Shown here: positions 41,596 to 50,024 of the stretch, piece after piece
How the letters are laid out: each line of letters starts with the position of its first letter
How positions within the stretch are numbered: the stretch's first letter is position 1
DNA from: Ancylobacter pratisalsi
Lineage (GTDB): Bacteria; Pseudomonadota; Alphaproteobacteria; Rhizobiales; Xanthobacteraceae
Length of the DNA stretch: 64,000 nt
Assembly: GCF_010669125.1 (NCBI RefSeq)
Contig: NZ_CP048630.1
Coordinates: 806,001-870,000 of the forward strand
Direction: 5' to 3'
Notes under the pieces: model-generated
What the model was told of the DNA's origin: nothing
The model's input: the letters and a program-made list of their open reading frames with translations, nothing else
Database searches by the model: none
Program-made: the position numbers and the translations under genes

Positions 41596-42207
41596 ATGTC
41601 GAAGATCAGAAGCGTATGTGTTTATTGCGGAGCCGCCCCGGGGGACGACTCCATCTATCTCAACAGCGCCATCGCGCTGGGCCAAATGCTGGCGCGTGAG
41701 AACATCCGCCTCATCTATGGCGGTGGCGGCGTGGGGCTGATGGGCGCTACCGCCCGCGCCTGCGCGGAAGGCGGAGGAATGGTGACGGGCATCATCCCGG
41801 ACTTCCTCGTCGGCAAGGAGCAGGCCTTCGAGCACGCCCATGAGCTGATCGTCACCAGGGACATGCATGAGCGCAAGCGGCTGATGTTCGAGCGGGCGGA
41901 TGCCTTCATCGCGCTTCCCGGCGGCGTTGGGACACTGGAGGAACTGGTCGAACAGCTCACCTGGGTGCAGCTCAACCGCCACCGCAAGCCGGTGATGGTT
42001 CTCAACATCGCCAACTTCTGGAAACCGCTGCTCACCCTGCTGGACCACATGCAGACGTCGGGCTTCGTCAATGTCGCCCGCCCCGTCCGTCTCATCGTCG
42101 CCAACGACGTCAACGCCGTGCTGCCGAAGCTGCATGCGGCGGTCTCCGGAATCGCCGACGGCCACCTGCACGGAGAGGCCGAGGAGCAGGTGCTCGACCG
42201 GATGTGA
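41596..42207 (+). CDS. LOG-family nucleoside 5'-monophosphate phosphoribohydrolase
   Basis: Lysine-decarboxylase-like (LOG) protein, 203 residues, with the two diagnostic motifs GGGGVGLMGA and PGGVGTLEELVE. LOG enzymes release the base from nucleotide monophosphates, including cytokinin nucleotides; in bacteria they are usually general AMP/cytokinin phosphoribohydrolases. The TIGR00730-type N-terminus (IRSVCVYCGAAPGDDSIY) supports ATG 41596; an ATG five codons upstream is possible. Divergent from arsR and convergent with a GNAT gene. Confidence 0.9.
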   Translation: MSKIRSVCVYCGAAPGDDSIYLNSAIALGQMLARENIRLIYGGGGVGLMGATARACAEGGGMVTGIIPDFLVGKEQAFEHAHELIVTRDMHERKRLMFERADAFIALPGGVGTLEELVEQLTWVQLNRHRKPVMVLNIANFWKPLLTLLDHMQTSGFVNVARPVRLIVANDVNAVLPKLHAAVSGIADGHLHGEAEEQVLDRM

Positions 42208-42234
42208 CACCACGCGGCCGGCCGGGGCCGGTCG

Positions 42235-42260
42235 CCGTCAGCAGGAACCCCTGCTGACGG
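42235..42260. terminator. Bidirectional hairpin between the LOG and GNAT genes
   Basis: CCGTCAGCAGG and CCTGCTGACGG form a perfect 11-bp stem with a 4-nt AACC loop in the 62-bp gap between two convergent genes. No T run follows on either strand, but its placement suggests it serves as a shared 3' end structure. Confidence 0.6.
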
Positions 42261-42269
42261 TCCGCCCCC

Positions 42270-42758
42270 TCACGGAACCAGCGTCTTTTCCATCGTTGTG
42301 TTGCCGAGCCAGACGCCTTCGCGCTGCACGGTATTGCGGCTCTTGGCGACATAGCCGCGCTTCTTGAACAGGCTCAGCGCGGTGTCGCTGGCATCCACGC
42401 TCAGGGTCTTTGCCCCGCGCGCCGTCGCCAGCTTCTCGATCGCGTCGCACAGCAACGTCGCCACGCCCTCCCCGGCGACGTCCGGGTGCACATAGAGCAT
42501 GTCCACCAGCTTGTTATCGGCCAGCGCGACAAACCCCACCGGTTCGCCGTCACGCGTCGCCACCAGCGTCAGTCGGTCGGCGAGGCGTTCGGCCAGCGTG
42601 CCTTCGTCGCTGACGGCCGCCCAGGCTTCCTGCTGGTCCTCGTCGTAATCCTCACCGGTCAGCCCGAAGATGGATTCGCGCAGGATCGAGGCGAGGACCG
42701 GAACATCGCCCGGCAGCGCGGGGCGAAGGGCAGCAGCCGGCGCCGGGGCCGGGCTCAT
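42270..42758 (-). CDS. GNAT-family N-acetyltransferase
   Basis: Acetyl-CoA-dependent N-acetyltransferase, 162 residues, single GNAT domain: [36 protein letters not shown] at the N-terminus, [38 protein letters not shown] as motif A (a variant of the Q/RxxGxG/A loop), and [17 protein letters not shown] as motif B. ATG 42758 overlaps the cysS stop (ATGA), so it is coupled to cysS. Substrate unknown. Confidence 0.88.
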   Translation of the reverse strand: MSPAPAPAAALRPALPGDVPVLASILRESIFGLTGEDYDEDQQEAWAAVSDEGTLAERLADRLTLVATRDGEPVGFVALADNKLVDMLYVHPDVAGEGVATLLCDAIEKLATARGAKTLSVDASDTALSLFKKRGYVAKSRNTVQREGVWLGNTTMEKTLVP

Positions 42759-44149
42759 CGCTTCGGCTCCCACGTCGTGGTGCCGTCCTTGTTGTCCTTC
42801 AGCGCCACGCCCTGCGCGAGCAGTTCGTCGCGGATCCGGTCGGACGTCGCCCAGTCACGGTTACGCCGCGCCTCGATACGCTCGGCTAGGCGCGCCTCGA
42901 CGTCCTCCGGCGCGATCTCGAGCGTCGGCGCCCGCTCGGCCGCCCAGGCACGCAGCGGCCCGTCGCTAAAGCCGAGAAAGGCGAGCGTTCCACCAAGCGC
43001 CTTCTTGCCGGCATGGTCCTTCAGCGCGTGCATCTCGGCGATCGCCTTGGGCGTGTTGAGATCGTCTGCCAGCGCCTCCAGCACCGTCGCGGCGGGGCGC
43101 GGATAGGCGTCGGGCGCGGCGGCGTCGAACCATTGCTCCAGGGTCTTCGCGCTCTCTTCCAGCCCCTTCAGGGTCCAGTCGATCGGCTGGCGGTAATGGG
43201 TGCGCAGCATGTTGAGACGCAGCACGTCGCCCGGCCAGTCGGCAAGCAGCTGACGGATGGTGATGAAGTTGCCGGCCGACTTCGACATCTTCTCGCCTTC
43301 CACCTGCAGGAAGCCGTTATGCATCCAGACCTTCGCCATGATGTTGGCGTGGAAGGCGCAACGCGACTGCGCGACCTCGTTTTCATGGTGCGGGAAAACA
43401 AGATCGATGCCGCCGCCATGAATATCGAAGGTCTCGCCCAGATGCTTCCAGCTCATAGCCGAGCACTCGATGTGCCAGCCCGGACGGCCGTTCACCGTAA
43501 TGCCCGAAGGCGAGGGCCAGCCCGGCTCGCCGCGCTTGGAGGGCTTCCACAGCACGAAATCCATGGCGTCGCGCTTGTAGGGCGCGACATCGACCCGCGC
43601 GCCAGCCAGCATTTCGTCCAGCGGGCGATGCGAGAGCTGTCCGTAATCCGGCATTGAGGGCACCGAGAACAGCACGTGGTCCTCGGCCACATAGGCATTG
43701 CCGGAGGCCACCAGCCGCTCGATCAGCGCCCGCATCTCGGCGATGTGCTCGGTGGCACGAGGCTCGACATCGGGGTGCAAAACGCCGATCGCTTCCAGAT
43801 CGTCATGGAACTGCGCCTCGGTGGCGAACGTCACCTTGGCAATGGCCTCGTTGAGGTCCAGCCCGGGATGCTCGCTCGCGGCGCGCGCATTGATCTTGTC
43901 GTCCACGTCGGTGATGTTGCGGACGTATTTGACATGATCGGCGCCATAGACGTGGCGCAGCATCCGGTAGAGCAGATCGAATACGATCACCGGACGCGCA
44001 TTGCCGATATGGGCGAAGTCGTAAACCGTCGGGCCACACACATACATGCGCACCAGCGCGGGATCCAAGGGAGTGAAGCTCTCCTTGGTCCGGGTCAGCG
44101 TGTTGTAGAGTTTCAGCTCGGGAAGCCCCGTCGCCCGTGTGTCCGACAT
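42755..44149 (-). CDS. cysS: Cysteinyl-tRNA synthetase
   Basis: Class I aminoacyl-tRNA synthetase, 464 residues. The zinc/cysteine-binding start [19 protein letters not shown] carries the HIGH-like motif (HIGN), WHIECSAMS and [13 protein letters not shown] give further zinc ligands, and KMSKSAGN is the KMSKS loop. ATG 44149 is chosen over upstream starts because the preceding 47 codons are Arg/Lys-rich and unlike the family. Essential cytosolic enzyme charging tRNA-Cys. Followed by an overlapping GNAT gene. Confidence 0.96.
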   Translation of the reverse strand: MSDTRATGLPELKLYNTLTRTKESFTPLDPALVRMYVCGPTVYDFAHIGNARPVIVFDLLYRMLRHVYGADHVKYVRNITDVDDKINARAASEHPGLDLNEAIAKVTFATEAQFHDDLEAIGVLHPDVEPRATEHIAEMRALIERLVASGNAYVAEDHVLFSVPSMPDYGQLSHRPLDEMLAGARVDVAPYKRDAMDFVLWKPSKRGEPGWPSPSGITVNGRPGWHIECSAMSWKHLGETFDIHGGGIDLVFPHHENEVAQSRCAFHANIMAKVWMHNGFLQVEGEKMSKSAGNFITIRQLLADWPGDVLRLNMLRTHYRQPIDWTLKGLEESAKTLEQWFDAAAPDAYPRPAATVLEALADDLNTPKAIAEMHALKDHAGKKALGGTLAFLGFSDGPLRAWAAERAPTLEIAPEDVEARLAERIEARRNRDWATSDRIRDELLAQGVALKDNKDGTTTWEPKR

Positions 44150-44466
44150 TGATGTTCGCCTTCGCAGTTTTGCCGCCTTGGTAGAGGACGACGCCGCGTC
44201 TGTCTTCGGTTTGGCCGGCCGCGTCAAGCGTGCGAGGTGAAAAGACCCCCGGGGGCGCCCTGCGCGAATGAAAACGCCTCCCGCCATCACAGGCTAGCCC
44301 TATTCGCACCACATCCGTGACTGTTGACGGGCCGGCGAGACTGGCGCTATCCACGCGCCGCCGCTCACGGACTCAACGGGTGCGGAAAAACGTTAAGGGT
44401 CGTTTCAAACCTTTTCGCCACATTCGCGTTAGTCAGCTGCACGCCAACCTCAACAGACGAAATCCG

Positions 44467-44802
44467 ATGCACCCCCTCCCGAGCCTGCGTTCCATCATGT
44501 TCGCCGTCGCTTTCGCCTGTGCGCCTTCTCTTGCGCTGGCTCAGGGCCCGGTCACCAAGAGCTTCGTCGTCGATAATTCGGACGGCTATGGCGTCGACAC
44601 CTGCCTCGCTACCGGGGCGGCCTGCGGCGAGGCGATGGCCAACGCCTGGTGCCGCGTCCATGATTTCCAGCGTGCGGTCAGCTTCGGCAAGGGCGCTCCC
44701 TTCGTGAAGCTGGTCGCCGAGAAATCGTCGATTCCCGCGCCCAGCCCCGCCTGTTTCGGCGGGACCTGTGTCGAGGCTGTCACCATCACCTGCAGCCAGT
44801 AG
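44467..44802 (+). CDS. Secreted cysteine-rich protein of unknown function
   Basis: 111 residues with a clear Sec signal (MHPLPSLRSIMFAVAFACAPSLALA, cleaved before QGP). The mature 86 residues hold six cysteines: DTC, AAC, AWC, PAC, GTC and ITC, enough for three disulfides. No family is recognised; the block TGAACGEAMANAWCRVHDFQRAVSFG resembles small alphaproteobacterial periplasmic proteins. ATG 44467 gives a proper signal peptide. Divergent from cysS, convergent with creA. Confidence 0.72.
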   Translation: MHPLPSLRSIMFAVAFACAPSLALAQGPVTKSFVVDNSDGYGVDTCLATGAACGEAMANAWCRVHDFQRAVSFGKGAPFVKLVAEKSSIPAPSPACFGGTCVEAVTITCSQ

Positions 44803-44827
44803 CACTCCCCTCGGGGCGGTGATCGGC

Positions 44828-44849
44828 GCCGGCGCACCTTGGCACCGGC
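44828..44849. terminator. Hairpin between convergent secreted-protein and creA genes
   Basis: GCCGGCGC pairs with GCACCGGC (one G-T pair) across a 6-nt loop in a 55-bp convergent gap. No T run; judged a terminator-like structure mainly from position. Confidence 0.4.
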
Positions 44850-44857
44850 CGCCCGGC

Positions 44858-45379
44858 CTATTTCAGAAAGTCGGCACACCGCAACGCTTCGTTGGTGGCT
44901 CCCCAGGGCATGATCGGCACGGTCGAGGTCGAGTTCTTCGGACTGCCGTCGATCAGCTTGTCGGTGTAGACTAGATAGACCAGCACGTTGCGCTTGGCGT
45001 CACAGCCGCGCACGATCTGCATCTTCTTGAAGATGAGTGAACGGCTCTCGCGATAGACGACGTCGCCCTGCTCGAACTTCGCCTTGAACGAAATCGGCCC
45101 GATCTGCCGGCAGGCGATCGAAATGTCCGACACTTCCTCGGCTACGCCCAGCATGCCCTTCACACCGCCCCTTTCGGGCACGGTGTAGTGACACGCGACC
45201 CCATCGACCACAGGATCGTCGATGCCGTAGGTGGCAAGTTTGTCGTCCGGCGTGAGAAACTTCCACACTGTCGACTTCTTGAAGATCAGATCCGGTTCCG
45301 CGGCAGCGGCGGGAGCGAACCCGGCGAAGCCGACCAGCGCGGCGACAATGACGGCAGCGAACTGGGGCGCGATTCTCAT
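44858..45379 (-). CDS. creA: CreA family periplasmic protein
   Basis: CreA-type protein, 173 residues, with a signal peptide (MRIAPQFAAVIVAALVGFAGFAPAAAA). Typical blocks are IFKKSTVWKFLTPDDKLATYGIDDP, VACHYTVPERGG, EVSDISIACRQIGPI, SLIFKKMQIVRGCDAKRNVLVYLVYTDKLIDGSPKNSTSTVPI and a final CADFLK. The function of CreA is not established; it is broadly conserved in proteobacteria. ATG 45379 gives the signal peptide, whereas an upstream start would bury it. Confidence 0.9.
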   Translation of the reverse strand: MRIAPQFAAVIVAALVGFAGFAPAAAAEPDLIFKKSTVWKFLTPDDKLATYGIDDPVVDGVACHYTVPERGGVKGMLGVAEEVSDISIACRQIGPISFKAKFEQGDVVYRESRSLIFKKMQIVRGCDAKRNVLVYLVYTDKLIDGSPKNSTSTVPIMPWGATNEALRCADFLK

Positions 45380-45610
45380 GAAAGGGCTCCGTTGGGGACG
45401 ACGCGCATATGGGCATGGCGCGGCCGGCATGCAAACGCGGAGACAGGCAATCTGCCCGAGTTCAAACTTTCGACACCCTCGACGTGCTCATTGCCCCGGA
45501 CGCCTGTTTCCGGCACACAAGGGGCAATCCGAACGGCACCCCCGACTCCAGAGTCACCTCTCGCCAATTGCCTTGCCGAGCCCCTTGTCCGAACCGACGA
45601 TGCGCCCTTG

Positions 45611-46612
45611 ATGATGCTTGCACGCCTTCACACCCTTCGCCCCCTCGCCGCCCTCGCTGCGCTTGCGATGCTCACGGTCGCGGCGCCGGCGCAGGATATG
45701 CCGCCCGGCTCGGTGGCCGGCGGCGATCGCTCCGCCTGCATTCGCCTCGAAGGCCAGCTTGCCTCGCTCGACCGGGGCGGCGGACAGCGCGACATGAGCG
45801 CAGTCATCGCACGCCAGCAGCAGCAGATCGCGGACCTCACGGCCCAGGTTCGCCAGATGGGCTGTGACAAGCGCGGATTTCTGATTTTCCAGCCCCAGCT
45901 TCCCCCGCAATGCCAGGGGCTGAACCAGCAATTGACCCAGGCCCGCTCGGCGCTCGACCGCACCATGGTGCAGGCGCGCGGGGCGCGCTCTGGAAATGAC
46001 GAACAGCGCCGCCAGCTCATCTACGCGCTCGCCCAGAACAATTGCGGCGCCCAGTACCAGGCCGCACTCGGCCAGGGCTCCATCGGCGGCGGCTCTGGCG
46101 GTGCCCCGCGCCGCGCGCCGCGCAACATCTTCGAGACGCTGTTCGGCGTTCCGCGCGAGGAGGCCGAGCCACTCGACGTCCAGCCGCTGGAAATGCCGAA
46201 GGTCTCGGTCTCGACCTATCGCACCGTGTGCGTGCGCACCTGCGACGGGTTCTTCTTCCCGGTTTCCTTCGCCGCGACGCCGGCACGGTTCTATTCCGAC
46301 GAGCAGCAGTGCCAGCGCCAGTGCCCGGGCACGGAAGCGCGGCTGTTCGCCTATCGCAATCCCGGCGAGGACATCGAGCAGGCGGTCGGCACCAACGGCC
46401 AGCCCTACATGTCGCTGCCCAACGCGCTGCTCTACAAGAAGCAGTTCGTCGCCTCCTGTTCCTGCCGCCCCGCCGGCATGAGCTGGGCGCAGGCGCTGGG
46501 CCAGCAGGAAGACATGACGTTGCGCAAGGGCGACATCATCGTGACCGAGGACGCCTCGCGCGAAATGGCACAGCCCCGCCCGGCCGACGCGCCGGCGACC
46601 AAGAAGCCGTAA
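45611..46612 (+). CDS. DUF2865 secreted protein
   Basis: 333 residues: signal peptide (MMLARLHTLRPLAALAALAMLTVAAPA), a glutamine-rich helical region (VIARQQQQIADLTAQVRQMGCD), an internal Gly/Arg linker, and a conserved C-terminal Cys-rich domain: YRTVCVRTCDGFFFPVSFAATPARFYSDEQQCQRQCPGTEARLFAYRNPGED. This is the DUF2865 signature, found mainly in Hyphomicrobiales; function unknown. It converges on modC with only 9 bp between stops. Confidence 0.88.
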   Translation: MMLARLHTLRPLAALAALAMLTVAAPAQDMPPGSVAGGDRSACIRLEGQLASLDRGGGQRDMSAVIARQQQQIADLTAQVRQMGCDKRGFLIFQPQLPPQCQGLNQQLTQARSALDRTMVQARGARSGNDEQRRQLIYALAQNNCGAQYQAALGQGSIGGGSGGAPRRAPRNIFETLFGVPREEAEPLDVQPLEMPKVSVSTYRTVCVRTCDGFFFPVSFAATPARFYSDEQQCQRQCPGTEARLFAYRNPGEDIEQAVGTNGQPYMSLPNALLYKKQFVASCSCRPAGMSWAQALGQQEDMTLRKGDIIVTEDASREMAQPRPADAPATKKP

Positions 46613-46621
46613 GGCCGGTTC

Positions 46622-47725
46622 CTACTCGCGGGACTCGGCGTCGCTGGTGCGGCTGTCGACGGCCACGGATTTGATCATGGCCCACACCGCGAGCCCGGCG
46701 CCCAGTGCGAGCCGGTCGGCGCTCTCACGCGTGACCATGGCGGCGAGATGCCCATCGCCAACCTTGAGGATCACGTCGGCATACGGCCCCTCCAGCCGGC
46801 GGACCTCTTCCACCGTTGCCGGCAGCAGGTTGGATACTGACACCTCTTCCGGTTTTGTCAGCGCGAGGGCGACGTCGCGCGCGCGCACCCGCGCCCGCAC
46901 CGTCGCGCCCACCGGCCGCTCCACCTGCGGCACGCGCAGAACACCGCCGAAGAAGGCGAGATCGGACAGCCCATAGTCCGCGTCATGCCGGCTGACGGTG
47001 CAGTCGATCACGGTGCCCAGATCGAATCGCCCCACCACCTGCAGCATCTCAGGCGCCGACATCACCTCGCCCAGCGCCCCCGCGGCGACCAGCCGTCCTT
47101 CGCGCAGCGCCACCACCATGTCGGCGAGACGCAGAACCTCGTCGATGGCGTGGCTGACATAAAGGATCGGCAGTCCCATCTCGTCGCGCAGCCGCTCAAG
47201 ATAGGGCAGGATCTCCGCCTTGCGCGCTGCATCCAGCGCCGCCAGCGGCTCGTCCATGAGCAGCAGGCGCGGCTGTGCCAACAGGGCGCGGCCGATGGCG
47301 ACACGCTGGCGCTCGCCGCCCGAAAGGGTATGCGGCCGGCGCCCCAGAAGATGCGCTATGCCCAGCATGTCGACGACCGTATCGAAGCCGATCGCACGTA
47401 CGGACGCGCGGCTGCGGCGCTCGCCATAGCGCAGGTTGCGCTCCACGCTCATATGCGGGAACAGGCGTGAATCCTGAAAGACATAGCCAACCCTGCGCGC
47501 CTCGATCGGCAGGTTGATTCCACGTGAACTGTCGAAAAACACCTCGTCTCCAACCGCAATGCGCCCGGCATCTGGCCTCACGACGCCGGCAGCGGCCTGT
47601 ATGATCGTGGTCTTGCCTGCGCCGGAACGCCCGAACAGGGCGGTAACGCCGGAACCCGGCGCCACGAACTGCGCCTCCAGCTCAAAGCCGCCGGGGCGCC
47701 TTATCTGGATATCGACCTCGATCAT
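46622..47725 (-). CDS. modC: Molybdate ABC transporter ATPase
   Basis: ModC, 367 residues, the ATPase of the molybdate importer. Walker A GRSGAGKT (32-39), signature LSGGERQRVAIGRALL, Walker B LLLMDEP, then a C-terminal molybdate-binding (TOBE/MOP) domain (about 295-355: EVSVSNLLPATVEEVRRLEGPYADVILKVG) that senses intracellular molybdate. ATG 47725 overlaps the modB stop (ATGA); the frame is open further upstream, but inside modB. Last gene of modABC. Confidence 0.95.
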   Translation of the reverse strand: MIEVDIQIRRPGGFELEAQFVAPGSGVTALFGRSGAGKTTIIQAAAGVVRPDAGRIAVGDEVFFDSSRGINLPIEARRVGYVFQDSRLFPHMSVERNLRYGERRSRASVRAIGFDTVVDMLGIAHLLGRRPHTLSGGERQRVAIGRALLAQPRLLLMDEPLAALDAARKAEILPYLERLRDEMGLPILYVSHAIDEVLRLADMVVALREGRLVAAGALGEVMSAPEMLQVVGRFDLGTVIDCTVSRHDADYGLSDLAFFGGVLRVPQVERPVGATVRARVRARDVALALTKPEEVSVSNLLPATVEEVRRLEGPYADVILKVGDGHLAAMVTRESADRLALGAGLAVWAMIKSVAVDSRTSDAESRE

Positions 47726-48411
47726 GCCCGTCCGATCAGGATGCGGATGCGCCGGTCGGCGATGCTGGCCAGCAGCAGGGAACCCAGCGCAAGCGCGACG
47801 GATACCAGCGTGAGGCGAAGCGCCATGGCGTCGCCATCCGGCAAATGCGTCGCGCTGTAGATGGCGAGCGGAATGGTTCGCGTCTGGCCTTCGATGTTCG
47901 AGACGAAGGTAATGGTCGCGCCGAATTCGCCCAGTGACGAGGCGATCGCGAGCAGGGCGCCGGAGAGAATGCCCGGCAGCATGAGGGGCAGCGTGATGGA
48001 GAAGAACACATCGAGGCGGGACGCGCCGAGCGTGCGCGCCGCAGTCTCCAGCCCCCGGTCCACGGCCTCCAGCGCCAGCCGGATCGCGTTCACGGTCAAG
48101 GGGAAGCTGATTACCGCCGCCGCCACGGTGGCGCCGGCCGTGGTGAAGATCAGCCGGATGCCGAACCACGCATCAAGATACTGCCCGAGGAAGCCGCGCG
48201 AACCCAGGCTGAGCAGCAATATGTAGCCGACCACCACCTTGGGCAGCACCAAGGGCAGATAGATGATGCCGTCGAACAGCCCTTTGCCGTGAAACGAGCT
48301 GCGCGCCAATATCCAGGCCACCAGCACGGCAACGGGCAGGCTCCAGAAGGTGGCCCAGAAGGCGACCTTCAGGCTGAGATAGACGGCCGTCCATTCCTCC
48401 GGCGTGAGCAT
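47722..48411 (-). CDS. modB: Molybdate ABC transporter permease
   Basis: ModB, 229 residues, a five- to six-helix permease. The EAA loop contacting ModC is AARTLGASRLDVFFSITLPLMLPGILSGALLA. The N-terminal LTPEEWTAVYLSLKVAFWATFWSLPVAVLVAWIL is typical of ModB. It overlaps modC by 4 nt and lies 83 nt after modA. Confidence 0.95.
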   Translation of the reverse strand: MLTPEEWTAVYLSLKVAFWATFWSLPVAVLVAWILARSSFHGKGLFDGIIYLPLVLPKVVVGYILLLSLGSRGFLGQYLDAWFGIRLIFTTAGATVAAAVISFPLTVNAIRLALEAVDRGLETAARTLGASRLDVFFSITLPLMLPGILSGALLAIASSLGEFGATITFVSNIEGQTRTIPLAIYSATHLPDGDAMALRLTLVSVALALGSLLLASIADRRIRILIGRA

Positions 48412-48494
48412 CGGGACCTCAATTCAGTCGTCGGCACGCGGACCGGGATCGCGCATGGGCCGACCCGCGTCCGCGACATTACGATGCGAGCGGC

Positions 48495-49286
48495 CTATTC
48501 CACCACGAAGCCGTACTTCACATAGATTTCCCGAGCCTCGGGGCCGGTGAGGAAGGCGAAGAAGGCCTTCGTCGCTGCAGTGTCCTGTCCCTTCACGATC
48601 TCGAAGGGATAGCGGATCGGGGGATGGCTGCTGGCCGGAAAGGTGCCGGCCACCTTCACATGGCTGGCGATGGCAGCATCGGTCGAATAGACGATGCCGG
48701 CGGTCGCCTCACCGCGCTCCACCAGCGCGAGCGCCGCGCGCACGCTCTCGGTGCCCACGATATGCGCCTTCACCGCGTCCCACTGGCCGAGGCTGGTCAG
48801 TGCGGTCTTGGCATATATGCCGGCCGGCACGCTGTCGGTGAGGCCGGTGACGAGCTTGCCATCCTTGCCGAGGAAACCGGCCCAGTCGAACGAGGCGTCG
48901 GGCGTCACCTTCTTCGCCGTGTCCGTCGGCATGATCAGCACAAGGCTGTTGCCGATCGGGGTCACGCGGGTGTCCTTGAGGGTCAGATCCTTGGCCTCGG
49001 TGAAATCCATCCACTTCTCATTGGCCGAGGCGAAGATCGAGGCCGGCGCACCGGCTTCGAGCTGCTTGGCCAGAGCCGACGACGCGGCGAAGGAGAAGAT
49101 GACCTTCTGGCCGGTCCGGTCGGTGTAGGCCTTGCCGATATCCTGGAATGCATTGGTCAGGCTGGCCGCCGCGAAGATGACGGGCGTGTCATCGGCACGC
49201 GCCTGCCCAACGCCGAGTGGGATGAGAACGAGCGTCGCAACGGCAAGGCCGGCGACAGCGTGAAGGACAGAGCGGCGAGGCAGCAT
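48495..49286 (-). CDS. modA: Molybdate-binding periplasmic protein
   Basis: ModA, 263 residues, with a signal peptide (core about 8-28, cleaved after ARA). The mature start TPVIFAAASLTNAFQDIGKAYTDRTGQKVIFSFAASSALAKQLEAGAPASIFASA carries the serine/alanine residues that bind the oxyanion; GIVYSTDAAI is the later conserved block. ATG 49286 is preferred to an ATG five codons earlier for signal peptide fit. First gene of modABC; an 18-bp tandem repeat lies just upstream. Confidence 0.95.
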   Translation of the reverse strand: MLPRRSVLHAVAGLAVATLVLIPLGVGQARADDTPVIFAAASLTNAFQDIGKAYTDRTGQKVIFSFAASSALAKQLEAGAPASIFASANEKWMDFTEAKDLTLKDTRVTPIGNSLVLIMPTDTAKKVTPDASFDWAGFLGKDGKLVTGLTDSVPAGIYAKTALTSLGQWDAVKAHIVGTESVRAALALVERGEATAGIVYSTDAAIASHVKVAGTFPASSHPPIRYPFEIVKGQDTAATKAFFAFLTGPEAREIYVKYGFVVE

Positions 49287-49306
49287 GGTGAAGGCTCCCA
49301 ATCATA

Positions 49307-49342
49307 TATCCGAACATATACATGTATCCGTCCATATACATG
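49307..49342. repeat. Two 18-bp tandem repeats before modA
   Basis: TATCCGAACATATACATG (49307-49324) is followed directly by TATCCGTCCATATACATG (49325-49342), 16 of 18 bases identical. A third CATATA lies at 49303. The junction forms the palindrome ATACATGTAT (49318-49327). The repeats lie 21-56 bp upstream of the modA start. The AT-rich motif recalls ModE/Mop boxes (TATA halves) but does not match them closely. A molybdate-responsive operator is likely; no modE is in the window. Confidence 0.6.
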
Positions 49343-49563
49343 ATGATCCGTGAAAGGCTAGCCACACGGCGCCGTTTCACGTGCCGAATGTCGTAATGCC
49401 ATGCTGACAGACGCGAAGAATGGACCGCGCGTCCCTCCGCCTTCGCGCGTCGAGGCGCTCCCGGCACGGACGTGCGGGAACCGACGCACACGGAAAATCC
49501 GTGCGCGCGGGTTCGCGCCCTCAGGAATCAGCGGAGGGGGTCAGGAATGCGAGCGGGCGAGGC

Positions 49564-49806
49564 TCAGCCGGCAACGCCCGGATAGCTCGCCGCCTCAACG
49601 GCGACACGTTCGGCTTCCGGCACGAGATCCCAGGCGGGAAACTCCTCGCCATCCTTGCCGACCACGATCGAAGGAGCCTGGCGGACCACACGGCCGCCAC
49701 TGCCATCATCCATCAAGGAAAATTCGTAAATATGATGCGCCACCTTGTGCATGACGCGCACGGTGGAAGGCGAGAGCGTGACGATGTCGAATTCGCCATA
49801 CGGCAT
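49564..49806 (-). CDS. Small hypothetical protein, 80 residues
   Basis: Unrecognised acidic small protein: MPYGEFDIVTLSPSTVRVMH, a predicted beta strand HHIYEFSLMDDGSGG, and a C-terminal PEAERVAVEAASYPGVAG. GGGAGGG lies 6 nt before the ATG, a strong ribosome site, whereas the upstream open frame is low in protein character. Upstream of modABC on the same strand but separated by 277 bp. Possibly a conserved alphaproteobacterial protein of unknown role. Confidence 0.6.
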   Translation of the reverse strand: MPYGEFDIVTLSPSTVRVMHKVAHHIYEFSLMDDGSGGRVVRQAPSIVVGKDGEEFPAWDLVPEAERVAVEAASYPGVAG

Positions 49807-50024
49807 GTCGTTCCCTCCCTTTTCCGCTCTTCGGCGGCCGGCCGGCCGCTTACCGCAGCTCGGCTCAGCGCGACAGCGCGTCGCGCAGCCGGAACTTTGG
49901 TCCATGAAGGGCCCCGCGACAAGAAAAAATCTTCGCGCGCGGCCGGCGCGCAACACAGCGGTGGAAAACCGCGCCATGGCAAGACCGGCCATAGCAGGCC
50001 CGCGTCATGACGGCACCGCGCGCC

